A stretch of DNA of 30,404 nt from Bacillota bacterium. Lineage in GTDB: Bacteria; Bacillota; Clostridia; Lachnospirales; Cellulosilyticaceae. The stretch is taken from positions 1 through 30,404 of the forward strand of contig JAEYPM010000005.1 of NCBI GenBank assembly GCA_023410675.1, written 5' to 3'. The position numbers and the translations under genes were made by a program. Positions 1 to 7,957 of this stretch are shown here, piece after piece. The first letter of the stretch is position 1; each line of letters starts with the position of its first letter. The notes beneath the pieces are model-generated. The model ran no database searches and was not told the origin of the DNA. It saw only the letters and a list, made by a program, of their open reading frames with translations.

Positions 1-126
1 CCTTGTAAGTACAGCCATATGGCATAACAGCATACCTAATGGCTCACTCATTATCAACAAGTTTTCTCGGCATAAAAGGACATTTTCATTTGTGGTACGT
101 GAGGACATTTTCACTTTTGAATCACA
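1..126. mobile_element. probable terminal end of an IS21-like insertion sequence (partial)
   Basis: Two copies of the 12-mer aggacattttca lie at 77-88 and 102-113 (period 25), followed by a CA dinucleotide near 123-126. On the minus strand this reads as repeated GAAAATGTCC blocks starting after a TG. IS21-family elements typically carry short multiple terminal repeats and TG/CA tips, and this layout fits one of their ends. No transposase reading frame is visible in the 76 bases to the left, so the body of the element, if present, lies outside the window. The family assignment rests on recall of the motif and is tentative. Confidence 0.4.
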
Positions 127-154
127 AGTTTTCTAAACAACTTTATTTCTAGGC

Positions 155-183
155 TTGACATAAGAGATAGTATATGGTATTAT
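155..183 (+). promoter_or_regulatory. sigma-A promoter of the tRNA-Gly/tRNA-Pro pair
   Basis: A perfect -35 box TTGACA (155-160), a 17-base spacer and the -10 box TATTAT (178-183) lie 31 bases upstream of the tRNA-Gly. This is the best-matching sigma-A promoter in the window, as expected for stable RNA genes. Confidence 0.85.
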
Positions 184-214
184 ATTTTTCGTCGAAGGAA
201 ATATAATTCCATTT

Positions 215-286
215 GCGCGAGTGGCTCAGTGGTAGAGCATCTCCTTGCCAAGGAGAGGGCCGCGGGTTCAAGTCCCGTCTCGCGCT
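215..286 (+). tRNA. tRNA-Gly (anticodon GCC)
   Basis: The acceptor stem gcgcgag (215-221) pairs with ctcgcgc (279-285). The anticodon stem tctcc/ggaga encloses loop ttgccaa with anticodon GCC at 247-249, and a GGTTCAAGTCC T-arm is present. The discriminator base is T286, typical for glycine. The 3' CCA is not encoded, so it must be added by tRNA nucleotidyltransferase. Confidence 0.97.
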
Positions 287-293
287 TTTTTAA

Positions 294-368
294 CGGGGTG
301 TGGCTCAGTTTGGCTAGAGCGCCTGATTTGGGTTCAGGAGGCCGCAGGTTCAAGTCCTGTCACCCCGA
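294..368 (+). tRNA. tRNA-Pro (anticodon TGG)
   Basis: The acceptor stem cggggtg (294-300) pairs with caccccg (361-367), with discriminator A368. The anticodon stem cctga/tcagg encloses loop tttgggt with anticodon TGG at 329-331. The 3' CCA is not encoded. It lies 7 bases after the tRNA-Gly, so both are likely processed from one transcript. Confidence 0.97.
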
Positions 369-380
369 TTTTATAAAATA

Positions 381-414
381 AAAGATGTTCCTATATGTGG
401 GAACATCTTTTTTA
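381..414 (+). terminator. intrinsic terminator of the tRNA operon
   Basis: The stem gatgttcc (384-391) pairs with ggaacatc (400-407), extended by flanking A/T pairs and followed by a T-run (408-413). The T-run overlaps the stop codon of the convergent DUF4364 gene, and the A-run on the left side could let it work in both directions. Confidence 0.85.
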
Positions 415-939
415 TTTGTTTGTTAGAATATCAAGTATTTGTTCATAGAGCATAGAAGCATTTTCAGTCCAATTGGCACAAAGTTCTATGGCTTGCTTTT
501 TTGAACCTACACATAGGTTCAGTTCAATAAGTGTAGAGTCATTTTCATTGACTTTGCATTTAACCATATACTCAGTCTGCTTAATAGGTATATATTCGGC
601 ATGAATATCTAATTCACTTTTTAGCTTTCTCCAGTTATTTTCGATAAATTGCTCAAGTTCTGTAATAATGGAAGAAGGTATTCTTGACGAGAAGAAGTTA
701 AGTGCTTCTAATCCTTTTTCAGTTATTTCATAATAAGAGGTATTATTTTCCCTAGTAATAGCGATAAACCCAGAGTTTTCAAGTTCATTTAAGTACTGCT
801 GAAAAGAAAAATAATTCGTATAACCTCTTTCTAATATAATGTGTGTGATTTGAGACAGGGAAAGAGGCATTTTAACCTGAGACAATAGATACAGTAAAAT
901 TAGTTTGTTTATGGTTAAATCTTCTGAAGCATTATACAT
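412..939 (-). CDS. DUF4364 family winged-helix protein
   Basis: A 175-residue protein that matches, by recognition, the DUF4364 family found widely in Clostridia. Residues 1-75 read like a winged helix-turn-helix domain (LLYLLSQVKMPLSLSQITHII, then an LNELENSGFI recognition/wing segment ending in YEITEKGLEAL). The C-terminal half is a mixed alpha/beta domain of unknown role. A transcription-regulator-like function is inferred from the fold only, and the target is unknown. The start is supported by an AGGGGAGGA ribosome binding site 5-6 bases upstream. It converges on the tRNA operon and sits downstream of the radical SAM gene, 69 bases away on the same strand. Confidence 0.8.
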   Translation of the reverse strand: MYNASEDLTINKLILLYLLSQVKMPLSLSQITHIILERGYTNYFSFQQYLNELENSGFIAITRENNTSYYEITEKGLEALNFFSSRIPSSIITELEQFIENNWRKLKSELDIHAEYIPIKQTEYMVKCKVNENDSTLIELNLCVGSKKQAIELCANWTENASMLYEQILDILTNK

Positions 940-1008
940 AATATCCTCCCCTAGTTAATTAATCTATTATCTAATCTATTGTATAGTAAAAAGAGGTCAA
1001 ACTCAATA

Positions 1009-1926
1009 TTAGTTTTCGCCTTGGTAAATATTATTTTCATCTAAGTAGTTGTGAATGCGGTTAAGGATACGCTTTTTACTTATATTCCAATCAGGTGCAA
1101 GTAAATGATTTTTATCACCATCTCCAGTTAGTCGATGGATGACAAAATGTTTTGGTAGTATTTTAATTATTTCCCCTATTAGGTATACATATTCCTCTTC
1201 TGTAAGAAGTTTAAAAGGGTTTTTTAAATAGTAAGCACCTAAGGGAGAATTATCCAAGATGTAGAGCATATGAAGTTTTACACCTTGAATAGGAAGCTTT
1301 GATACATAGCGTGCAGTAGCTAGCATATCCTGGGTAGTTTCATTAGGGAAGCCAAGGATAAGATGAGTAACCGTTTCTATATTTCTTAAGCTAAGTTCAT
1401 ATACAGCATGTTCAAAGCACTCCAGTGTATAGCCTCGGTTCATCCATTTGGCAGTATGTGGATGGATGGTTTGAAGACCAAGTTCTACCCAAATGTGTAT
1501 ACGCGTAGAAAGTTCTTGAAGATAATCAAGAATGGGTGGGGGTAAGCAGTCTGGCCTTGTAGCAATAGCGATACCAACTAATCCTGGGAAAGAAAGTGCT
1601 TCTTCAAATTTCTGCTTAAGATAGGCTAATGGAGCATATGTGCTTGTATAACTCTGAAAATAAGCAATATATTTACAGGAATTTTTCCATTTATCTTTTA
1701 TCAAAAGGTGAGCTTTTTCTAACTGCTCATAAATTGTTAAGTGGGATGAAGGTGTAAAATCGCCACTTCCACGGCTACTACAAAAAATACATCCATCATA
1801 GGAGAGGGTACCATCTCTATTAGGGCAAGTAAAACCACCATCAAGTGAAAGTTTGACCACTTTGTCTTGATGTCTCCCTCTTAAAAAACTATTTAAATTA
1901 TAATAACGTCCACTTGGTTGTGTCAT
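1009..1926 (-). CDS. TIGR01212 family radical SAM protein (YhcC/YtqA-like)
   Basis: A 305-residue radical SAM enzyme. Near the N-terminus it has the [4Fe-4S] cysteine set C34-x11-C46-x2-C49 within GGFTCPNRDGT...GCIFC, the signature of the TIGR01212 family rather than the commoner Cx3Cx2C. Further motifs are GIAIATRPDC (about 118-127), VELGLQTIHP and a conserved LILGFPNET segment. The family (E. coli YhcC, B. subtilis YtqA) is widespread; its reaction is not settled to my knowledge, so none is assigned. The length is normal. The start has a GAGGAG ribosome binding site. That site abuts a 19-bp perfect hairpin at 1938-1993 separating this gene from the upstream one. Confidence 0.9.
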   Translation of the reverse strand: MTQPSGRYYNLNSFLRGRHQDKVVKLSLDGGFTCPNRDGTLSYDGCIFCSSRGSGDFTPSSHLTIYEQLEKAHLLIKDKWKNSCKYIAYFQSYTSTYAPLAYLKQKFEEALSFPGLVGIAIATRPDCLPPPILDYLQELSTRIHIWVELGLQTIHPHTAKWMNRGYTLECFEHAVYELSLRNIETVTHLILGFPNETTQDMLATARYVSKLPIQGVKLHMLYILDNSPLGAYYLKNPFKLLTEEEYVYLIGEIIKILPKHFVIHRLTGDGDKNHLLAPDWNISKKRILNRIHNYLDENNIYQGEN

Positions 1927-1937
1927 AAAATCTCCTC

Positions 1938-1993
1938 ATCATAATAAAGCTAATAAAATAGATTTAAGACTATCTTATTAGCTTTATTATGAT
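1938..1993. repeat. 19-bp perfect inverted repeat between two minus-strand genes
   Basis: Bases 1938-1956 are exactly complementary to 1975-1993, with four more pairs inside after one mismatch. In the minus-strand transcript the hairpin sits between the stop of the small unknown gene and the ribosome binding site of the radical SAM gene, with essentially no gap before the latter. It lacks a T-run on either side, so it is not a classical terminator. It could stabilise or process the mRNA, or weakly attenuate transcription. Confidence 0.7.
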
Positions 1994-2000
1994 ACAATAA

Positions 2001-2435
2001 TTAATTTAGTGCAAGAAGCGTCTCCTCTTTATGGAGCCTGATTTGCTCACAAGCATCCATAATATTTTCCCATTCTTCTTGGGTTGTAATGAATCTAGAA
2101 ACGTTAAGAAAATCAAGACGTAACTTCTTAGCATAGGATTCTTTGATTTTTTGGCTCTCTTCGTCTGTAACAGCATGGGCTAATTCTTTTAAAAACTTGT
2201 CAGCCCGTTCTTCAGAAACAAAAGGTATATAAGGTTGAATATAATCTAATTGTTTCTCAAGTGCTTCATATTGTCTTTTAAATGGATTATTAGCTACATG
2301 ATCCATATAGTGATAAAAGGATTCTAGATTAAAAAAACGTATATTTTTTATCTCACTAAAATCAAAATTTGTGAGTATTTCTCTAAAATGAGATAAGTGA
2401 TAAGCGAGTTCTTCTTTAGTTAGTAACGTACTCAT
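2001..2435 (-). CDS. hypothetical protein
   Basis: A 144-residue soluble, charged, mostly alpha-helical protein with no signal peptide, membrane segment or recognised motif. The frame is open to an upstream Met at 2456, but the start at 2435 is chosen because an AAGGGGGG ribosome binding site ends 5 bases before it. The sequence has several Phe/Tyr-rich helices (for example FFNLESFYHYMDHV) and no conserved Cys or His pattern. It is transcribed toward the radical SAM gene with a strong hairpin in between, and is divergent from phoP. I do not recognise the family. Confidence 0.7.
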   Translation of the reverse strand: MSTLLTKEELAYHLSHFREILTNFDFSEIKNIRFFNLESFYHYMDHVANNPFKRQYEALEKQLDYIQPYIPFVSEERADKFLKELAHAVTDEESQKIKESYAKKLRLDFLNVSRFITTQEEWENIMDACEQIRLHKEETLLALN

Positions 2436-2537
2436 AAAAACCCCCCTTGATGACAAAATAATAATGAATATTGGCGTTTGCTAATTTATTTATATTATTA
2501 TTATGTCCATAGAATATCAAAAAAGCAGTATGAAAAT

Positions 2538-2566
2538 TTTACTTTTTTATGGTGAAAAGTTATAAT
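2538..2566 (+). promoter_or_regulatory. probable phoP-phoR promoter
   Basis: TTTACT (2538-2543), a 17-base spacer and a perfect TATAAT (2561-2566) lie 32 bases upstream of the phoP start. The -35 is imperfect (4 of 6), as is common for promoters helped by an activator such as PhoP itself. No clear PhoP-box repeats were seen. Confidence 0.6.
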
Positions 2567-2598
2567 GAAATTAATTTCAGTAGAATGAGGTGGGTTTC

Positions 2599-3309
2599 AT
2601 GAATAAACAGCATATATTGGCAATAGATGACGAAGATCATATATTAGAACTTTTAAAATATAACCTCGAAAACAATAGTTTTAAAGTAACAACATGTACA
2701 AGTGTTGAACAAGCTCAAGAAATATTAGAAAAACAAAAAGTGGATATTATGTTATTAGATATTATGCTTCCTGGTGTAGATGGAATAACAGCACTAGGCG
2801 AGTTCAGAAAAAACGATCGTATTAAAGAGATACCCATTATTTTATTAACTGCAAAGAGTGAAGAGGTTGATAAAGTTATTGGATTAGAACTTGGTGCGGA
2901 TGATTATATTACTAAGCCATTTAGTGTCAGAGAATTAATTGCTAGGGTTAAAGCAGTTCTTAGAAGAAATCAAAGGGGAGAAGAATCAAATAAAAATGGA
3001 AAAAGTTCGGATCATTTTACTTATAAAAAACTTAAATTAGATAATGAAAGTCATGTGGTTATGTGTGATGGCGAAATCCTTCAGCTTACACATAAAGAGT
3101 TTGAAGTATTAAAGTTTCTAATGAGTAATAGAGGGAAAGTCCTAACTAGAGAAGTGATCCTTGATAAGGTTTGGGGATATGATTATTTTGGTGAGACCAG
3201 GACTGTAGATGTTCATATTAGGTATTTAAGATCTAAGCTTGAGGAATATGGAGCAGCAGACTATATAGAAACAGTACGCGGAGTTGGCTATAAATTTGTA
3301 AAGGAGTAA
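2599..3309 (+). CDS. phoP: PhoB/PhoP-type response regulator
   Basis: A 236-residue OmpR/PhoB-family regulator. The receiver domain (about 1-120) has the acidic pair D10-D11, phospho-acceptor D54 in MLLDIMLPG, T84 and K106 (ITKPF). The winged-helix DNA-binding domain (about 140-235) ends in the typical RTVDVHIRYLRSKLE...IETVRGVGYKF. A GTG at 2590 in the same frame lies inside the GAGGTGGG ribosome binding site, so ATG 2599 is the start. phoR follows 3 bases after the stop. The nearby pst-phoU operon supports assignment to phosphate-starvation control: PhoR phosphorylates D54 and the dimer then activates pst. Many OmpR regulators look alike, so the Pho assignment leans on context. Confidence 0.9.
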   Translation: MNKQHILAIDDEDHILELLKYNLENNSFKVTTCTSVEQAQEILEKQKVDIMLLDIMLPGVDGITALGEFRKNDRIKEIPIILLTAKSEEVDKVIGLELGADDYITKPFSVRELIARVKAVLRRNQRGEESNKNGKSSDHFTYKKLKLDNESHVVMCDGEILQLTHKEFEVLKFLMSNRGKVLTREVILDKVWGYDYFGETRTVDVHIRYLRSKLEEYGAADYIETVRGVGYKFVKE

Positions 3310-3312
3310 TCC

Positions 3313-4701
3313 ATGAAAAAAAAGATTATCACGCCTGTTTTATTAATTTTGGCACTTACATATATAATCATACTTTGGAATATGTTTGAAATGATTCCAT
3401 CACTTGACCTTGCACATAAGATAGATCAACAGACCATAGCTGAAAGTGTGAAAAAAATAAGTATTATCATCGTGCTTATGATTCTTTCAATGGTTATTTT
3501 GTATTTTGTATTGTCAAAACTCTTAAATGACATTGTCATCCCACTTAAACAATTATCAAAAGATGCCAATGAATTTTCCAATACCCATTATGTACAGAAC
3601 CTTAGAAATTATAATATAGAAGAGATACAAGTTTTAGCAAATAGTATTGATTATATGGGTGATCAGATGCATAGTGCTATTCGCAAGCTTAAATACCAAA
3701 AGGCTAAGGTTGAGTCTCTTTTATTAAAACTTGAAGAAGGAATTATTATTTTAGACCCAGAAGGTTATATTAGTGAAATAAATAACTATGCAAAAGACAT
3801 ACTCAAGGTAAAAGAAATACAGCTCAAAAAGGAACATATTAATCATATCTTAAGAGATAGTAAGTCCGTATCATTTATTAAACAGGCACTTAATCAGAGA
3901 GAAGAGAAGGATTATGAAATTATAGTCTCAGATAAGATATTATATATTACTATAACCCCCATTTTTTATAAGGACAAGGTACTACAACACTTGCTTATTA
4001 TTCGCGATATTACTAAGATAAGAAAACTAGAAGAAATTCGCTATCAGTTTGTAAGCAATGTAACTCATGAGCTTAGAACACCTCTTACAAGTATACAAGG
4101 GTTTGTAGAAACACTAAAAGAAGGTGCAATCAATAATAAAGATGTAGCCTTAAGGTTTTTAGACATTATTGACATTGAAACGAAAAGGTTAAATATGCTC
4201 ATACAAGATATACTATTTTTATCAGAAATAGAAAATGCGAGTCAAAGAAAGCTAGAACAAACAGAAGTAACAAAGATCACCAAAGAGGTTATTAGTTTGC
4301 TTGAAAAACAAGCTATAGCTAAAAATATAGCCATGAGCTTTGACAATAAAGATGATTTGATATTAGAAAATACAAATAACAATGACATCAAGCAGCTTAT
4401 GATTAATTTAGTGAGCAATGCTATTAAGTATACAGATCAAGGAGAAATCCTTATTAGCACACAGGTTACCGAAAAGGGCAAGATGATTAAGGTAAAAGAT
4501 ACAGGGATAGGAATACCAAAGGATAGCATTCCTCATATATTTGAAAGATTCTATAGAGTGGATAAAAGTAGGTCAAGGAAAAGTGGAGGAACGGGTCTAG
4601 GACTATCTATTGTCAAACACATCGTTTCCCTTTATGGAGGAACAATTAGTGTAGAGAGTGAAGAAGGAAAAGGAAGTATCTTTATTGTCGAATTTAGATA
4701 G
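3313..4701 (+). CDS. phoR: PhoR-type membrane sensor histidine kinase
   Basis: A 462-residue histidine kinase: TM1 (about 6-24), a short extracytoplasmic loop of about 25 residues, TM2 (about 49-68), HAMP-like linker (70-125), PAS domain (about 130-235), HisKA with H252 in FVSNVTHELRTPLTS, and HATPase_c with the N box around N369, G1 DTGIG (396-400) and G2 GGTGLGL (425-431). The external loop is too short to be a ligand-binding sensor, which fits the view that PhoR reads the Pst/PhoU state from inside the cell. The start follows an AAGGAG site overlapping the end of phoP. It ends at a bidirectional terminator shared with the convergent methyltransferase gene. Confidence 0.9.
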   Translation: MKKKIITPVLLILALTYIIILWNMFEMIPSLDLAHKIDQQTIAESVKKISIIIVLMILSMVILYFVLSKLLNDIVIPLKQLSKDANEFSNTHYVQNLRNYNIEEIQVLANSIDYMGDQMHSAIRKLKYQKAKVESLLLKLEEGIIILDPEGYISEINNYAKDILKVKEIQLKKEHINHILRDSKSVSFIKQALNQREEKDYEIIVSDKILYITITPIFYKDKVLQHLLIIRDITKIRKLEEIRYQFVSNVTHELRTPLTSIQGFVETLKEGAINNKDVALRFLDIIDIETKRLNMLIQDILFLSEIENASQRKLEQTEVTKITKEVISLLEKQAIAKNIAMSFDNKDDLILENTNNNDIKQLMINLVSNAIKYTDQGEILISTQVTEKGKMIKVKDTGIGIPKDSIPHIFERFYRVDKSRSRKSGGTGLGLSIVKHIVSLYGGTISVESEEGKGSIFIVEFR

Positions 4702-4775
4702 TCAATGAGAAAGTAAAGACTTAAGAAATTAAGAAAATAAAAGGAATCAATTAAATCAAAGGAACCAGACAAATC

Positions 4776-4817
4776 AAAAAAATCATTGAAGAATGTAGTA
4801 TCTTCAATGATTTTTTT
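4776..4817. terminator. bidirectional terminator between phoR and the methyltransferase gene
   Basis: A perfect 17-bp inverted repeat (4776-4792 with 4801-4817) encloses an 8-base loop, with seven A on the left and seven T on the right. It serves phoR on the plus strand and the convergent methyltransferase gene on the minus strand. Confidence 0.9.
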
Positions 4818-4837
4818 GTACTATATTTACATTTTGT

Positions 4838-5995
4838 TTATAGGGAATGTACAGATTCCCTTGGAGGTATAGGGCCAAAGTATTGATAAAAGTTTACTTG
4901 AATAGGTCCGTTAAAAAGTTTTCGGGTTTTACTTGCTTTTTTACCATAGTCTTTTTCAAAGGAAGTAGCAGAAGTAATGGTATAAATAGACCAAGTAGGA
5001 TTAGTGTCCATAAGTTTTCTAAGATCTTGATGGAGACGCTTCGTTCTTTCTATATCACTGATACGCTCGCCATAAGGAGGATTGCACAGTAGAACGCCAT
5101 AATCACCATGTGGCAAAGTAGTTTTGTGCACTGGTTTGCAAAAAAATTGAATAAATTCATCTACTCCTGCAAGAGAAGCATTTTGCCTTGCACTTAGAAT
5201 GGCGTTTCTGTCTATATCAGAAGCATAGATAATAGGCTGCTCATCTAAAAGAATAGATTCTTTAGCTTCCATAAGAAGATCATCCCAAAGTTCTTTTGGA
5301 ATTTGAGGCCAAGTAGAACAGGCAAAAGTTCTATTAAGCCCAGGAGCAATATTTCTTGCGATCATGGCGGCCTCTATAGCAAAGGTTCCAGAACCACAGC
5401 AAGGGTCATAAAGGATACGATTTTTATTCCAATAGCTTATTTGAAGTAGGGCAGCAGCCAAGGTTTCTTTAATAGGAGCTTCTACATTGTGCTGACGGTA
5501 GCCTCTTTTATGCAGTCCTTGTTTTCCAGTAGTATCTATCGTAAGTGTAGCAATATCTTTTAATAAAGATACCTCTACAGTATAGCTTGGGCCAGTTTCT
5601 GGGAACCATTCTATGCCATAACACTTTCCAAGACGTTTAACAATAGCCTTTTTAACAATAGCTTGGCAGTCAGAAATACTAAATAAGGTGGATTGAACAC
5701 TTTTACCATTGACTATAAAAGCACCATCAGGTGTAATCCAATCTTCCCAAGGTAAGCTGGTTACCTTATTAAAAAGTTCTTCAAAGGTTTTCGCTTCAAA
5801 AGCACCCATTTTTATATAAACTCTATCTGCACTGCGTAGCCACAAATTAGATAGGGCTATCGCTTCAGAATCACCTATGTAAGTGACTTTTCCGTTAGTC
5901 ACTTCACTTATTTCATATCCTAAGTCTTCAATTTCTCTTTTTACTACAGACTCAATACCAAAGGTTGAAGTAGCAATTAGTTCACATGTTTTCAT
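4838..5995 (-). CDS. THUMP-domain class I rRNA methyltransferase (RlmL/YpsC family)
   Basis: A 385-residue SAM-dependent RNA methyltransferase. An N-terminal THUMP region (about 45-155) precedes a UPF0020 methyltransferase domain with SAM motif DPCCGSGTF (197-205), the acidic D260 of ASDID and the catalytic NPPYGER (305-311). This is the short Gram-positive form, equivalent to the N-terminal part of E. coli RlmL, which makes m2G2445 in 23S rRNA. The exact site here is inferred from family membership. The start has an AGGGAG site about 7 bases upstream. It is inverted between phoPR and pstS, splitting the phosphate cluster into two transcription units. Confidence 0.92.
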   Translation of the reverse strand: MKTCELIATSTFGIESVVKREIEDLGYEISEVTNGKVTYIGDSEAIALSNLWLRSADRVYIKMGAFEAKTFEELFNKVTSLPWEDWITPDGAFIVNGKSVQSTLFSISDCQAIVKKAIVKRLGKCYGIEWFPETGPSYTVEVSLLKDIATLTIDTTGKQGLHKRGYRQHNVEAPIKETLAAALLQISYWNKNRILYDPCCGSGTFAIEAAMIARNIAPGLNRTFACSTWPQIPKELWDDLLMEAKESILLDEQPIIYASDIDRNAILSARQNASLAGVDEFIQFFCKPVHKTTLPHGDYGVLLCNPPYGERISDIERTKRLHQDLRKLMDTNPTWSIYTITSATSFEKDYGKKASKTRKLFNGPIQVNFYQYFGPIPPRESVHSL

Positions 5996-6000
5996 AATGG

Positions 6001-6211
6001 GCTCCCTTACTTACTTAATAAATATATTTATTTTACTACATAAAATAATTTTTGCATAGGAATACTTAATTCTATAGGGCTTAACTTATAAATATCTGAT
6101 AATTCATTCAAATTTTAATATAGATTTAACACAGATAAAATAAAACACCAACAATAGACTTGTAGGATAAGGATGAATCTAAATTAAATAATATATGAGG
6201 TATATAATAAA
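6001..6211 (+). promoter_or_regulatory. intergenic control region of the pst operon
   Basis: This AT-rich gap lies between the divergent methyltransferase and pstS. TTAAC-type hexamers at 6081-6085 and 6126-6130 resemble parts of PhoP boxes (TTAACA-like in Bacillus) but are not regularly spaced. A possible weak promoter is ttttaa (6113-6118), a 17-base spacer and TAAAAT (6136-6141); a poor -35 is typical of PhoP-activated promoters. The evidence is suggestive only. Confidence 0.35.
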
Positions 6212-7090
6212 ATGACTGGAAATATTAAAATAATAATTGTGGGGATATTAACTTTGGCAATTGGCGTAGCAGTTTTAGTAGGATGTAGTAGAGAAAGGAC
6301 AGTAAAGAGTATGAATAGTAATGGACATACTAAGAAAATTTCTATAGTAGGTTCTACAACAGTTGCAGTACCTATGGAGCTACTCATAGAAAAATATAAG
6401 GATATAAACAAAGATGTAACTATTGAGCTGCAAGGTATTGGTTCGTCTGCAGGAATTAAGGCCGTTAGTGATGAAATAGCAAATATAGGCATGAGTTCAC
6501 GAAATTTAAAAGAAGAAGAGAAAACCAAAGAGCTTACTGAAACAATTATTGCCTATGACGGTATTGCTTTGGTAGTTCATCCTTCAAATAAAGTATCAAA
6601 TCTTACAAAAGATCAGATAAAAGATATTTTTGAGGGGAACATAACAAACTGGAAAGAAGTTGGGGGAGAGAATAAAGAGATTATCGTTATTACAAGAGAA
6701 TATGGTTCTGGCACAAGAGATGCATTTGAAGAATTAATGAAACTGCAAGAAGAAAAGGATGATAAGAAAATGTCAACAATCGCCCCATCAGCATTAGTAG
6801 CAGAAGGAACAGGTACAATACTAGCAACAGTTTCATCAAAAACAGGAAGTATAGGGTTTGTATCCTTAGGATTTGTAAGTGATACTGTAAAGATACTCAG
6901 CATAGATGGGATAAAACCAACAACGCAAACAGTAGTAGATGGCTCATTCCCTATATCTAGGCCACTTCTTCTTATTACAAAAAAAGATGGAGATAATGCG
7001 TCTAAGGAATTTATTAATTTTATACTTACTGAAGAAGGACAAAAAATAATGAGTAGTCAATATATTCCAGTTAAAAATGAATTAAGGTAG
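6212..7090 (+). CDS. pstS: phosphate ABC transporter substrate-binding lipoprotein PstS
   Basis: A 292-residue exported lipoprotein. The signal peptide (hydrophobic 5-24) ends in a lipobox VLVGC with C25 as the lipidated residue, so the mature protein is anchored to the outer face of the membrane. Phosphate-binding motifs are SIVGSTTV (44-51), GIGSSAGI (75-82) and REYGSGTRDAFEEL (162-175). It captures inorganic phosphate and hands it to PstCA. The ribosome binding site GAGG sits 11 bases upstream, a little far. It is first gene of pstSCAB-phoU and abuts pstC with no gap. Confidence 0.96.
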   Translation: MTGNIKIIIVGILTLAIGVAVLVGCSRERTVKSMNSNGHTKKISIVGSTTVAVPMELLIEKYKDINKDVTIELQGIGSSAGIKAVSDEIANIGMSSRNLKEEEKTKELTETIIAYDGIALVVHPSNKVSNLTKDQIKDIFEGNITNWKEVGGENKEIIVITREYGSGTRDAFEELMKLQEEKDDKKMSTIAPSALVAEGTGTILATVSSKTGSIGFVSLGFVSDTVKILSIDGIKPTTQTVVDGSFPISRPLLLITKKDGDNASKEFINFILTEEGQKIMSSQYIPVKNELR

Positions 7091-7957
7091 ATGATCGATA
7101 TGGAAAAGTTAATGAAATTAGTATTTATGAGTGCCACTTTGATAGTTATTGCAGTGATACTTTTTATGGGAGGCTATATAGTTATAGGAGCCCTTCCTTT
7201 CTTTGATAAGGTCAATATAATAAGTTTCTTAACTGGCACGCAGTGGAATCCAAGTGGAGCGTTGTTTGGTATTTTCCCAATGCTGGTAGCGAGTATATTA
7301 GGAACCGCAGGTGCGACGATAATAGGTGTATTTATAGGCGTTATTACAGCAATAGCACTTGTTGAAGTATTCCCAAAAAGTATCGCAAAAGTATTTTCAG
7401 CTGCAATTGATCTTCTGGCAGGAATTCCTTCAGTTATTTATGGATTTTGGGGCCTTATGGTTATTGTTCCGATTTTAGGAAAATATTTTGGAGGAAAAGG
7501 TGATGGGAGCAGTTTGCTAGCTGTTATTATGATACTTTCTATTATGATTTTGCCAACCATTATTAGAATGACGGAAGTAAGCTTAAGAGCGATTCCAAAG
7601 GAGTACAAAGAAGGAGCTTATGCACTTGGGGCATCCAAAATGCAATACATATTTAAGCTTCAGCTAAACGCTGCTCAGTCAGGTATTATGACAGGTATAG
7701 TTCTTGGAATAGGAAGAGCATTAGGTGAAACAATGGCGGTAATTTTAGTGGCTGGAAATGCAACCATTATTCCAACACATATTACAGACCCTGTTAGGAC
7801 ACTTACAGCAAACGTTGCTATTGAGATGAGCTATGCTACAGGACTTCACCAGCAAGCACTGTTTGCTACAGGTATGGTACTTTTTGCATTGATTATGGGT
7901 ATTAACTTAGTCTTTAACTACTTACTTACAAGGACTGAGGGAAAGAGGAAGATATGA
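7091..7957 (+). CDS. pstC: phosphate ABC transporter permease PstC
   Basis: A 288-residue inner-membrane permease with about six TM helices and the binding-protein-dependent transport EAA loop (EYKEGAYALGASKMQYIFKL, then GRALGETMAVILVAGN). Together with PstA it forms the phosphate channel. ATG 7091 follows the pstS stop directly with AAGG only 3 bases upstream; ATG 7100, three codons later, has better spacing and is an alternative start. The stop overlaps the pstA start by 4 bases. Confidence 0.95.
   Translation: MIDMEKLMKLVFMSATLIVIAVILFMGGYIVIGALPFFDKVNIISFLTGTQWNPSGALFGIFPMLVASILGTAGATIIGVFIGVITAIALVEVFPKSIAKVFSAAIDLLAGIPSVIYGFWGLMVIVPILGKYFGGKGDGSSLLAVIMILSIMILPTIIRMTEVSLRAIPKEYKEGAYALGASKMQYIFKLQLNAAQSGIMTGIVLGIGRALGETMAVILVAGNATIIPTHITDPVRTLTANVAIEMSYATGLHQQALFATGMVLFALIMGINLVFNYLLTRTEGKRKI

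Noticed and set aside
2590..2598. GTG upstream start for phoP
   Set aside because: The GTG is part of the GAGGTGGG ribosome binding site; ATG 2599 is correctly spaced from it.
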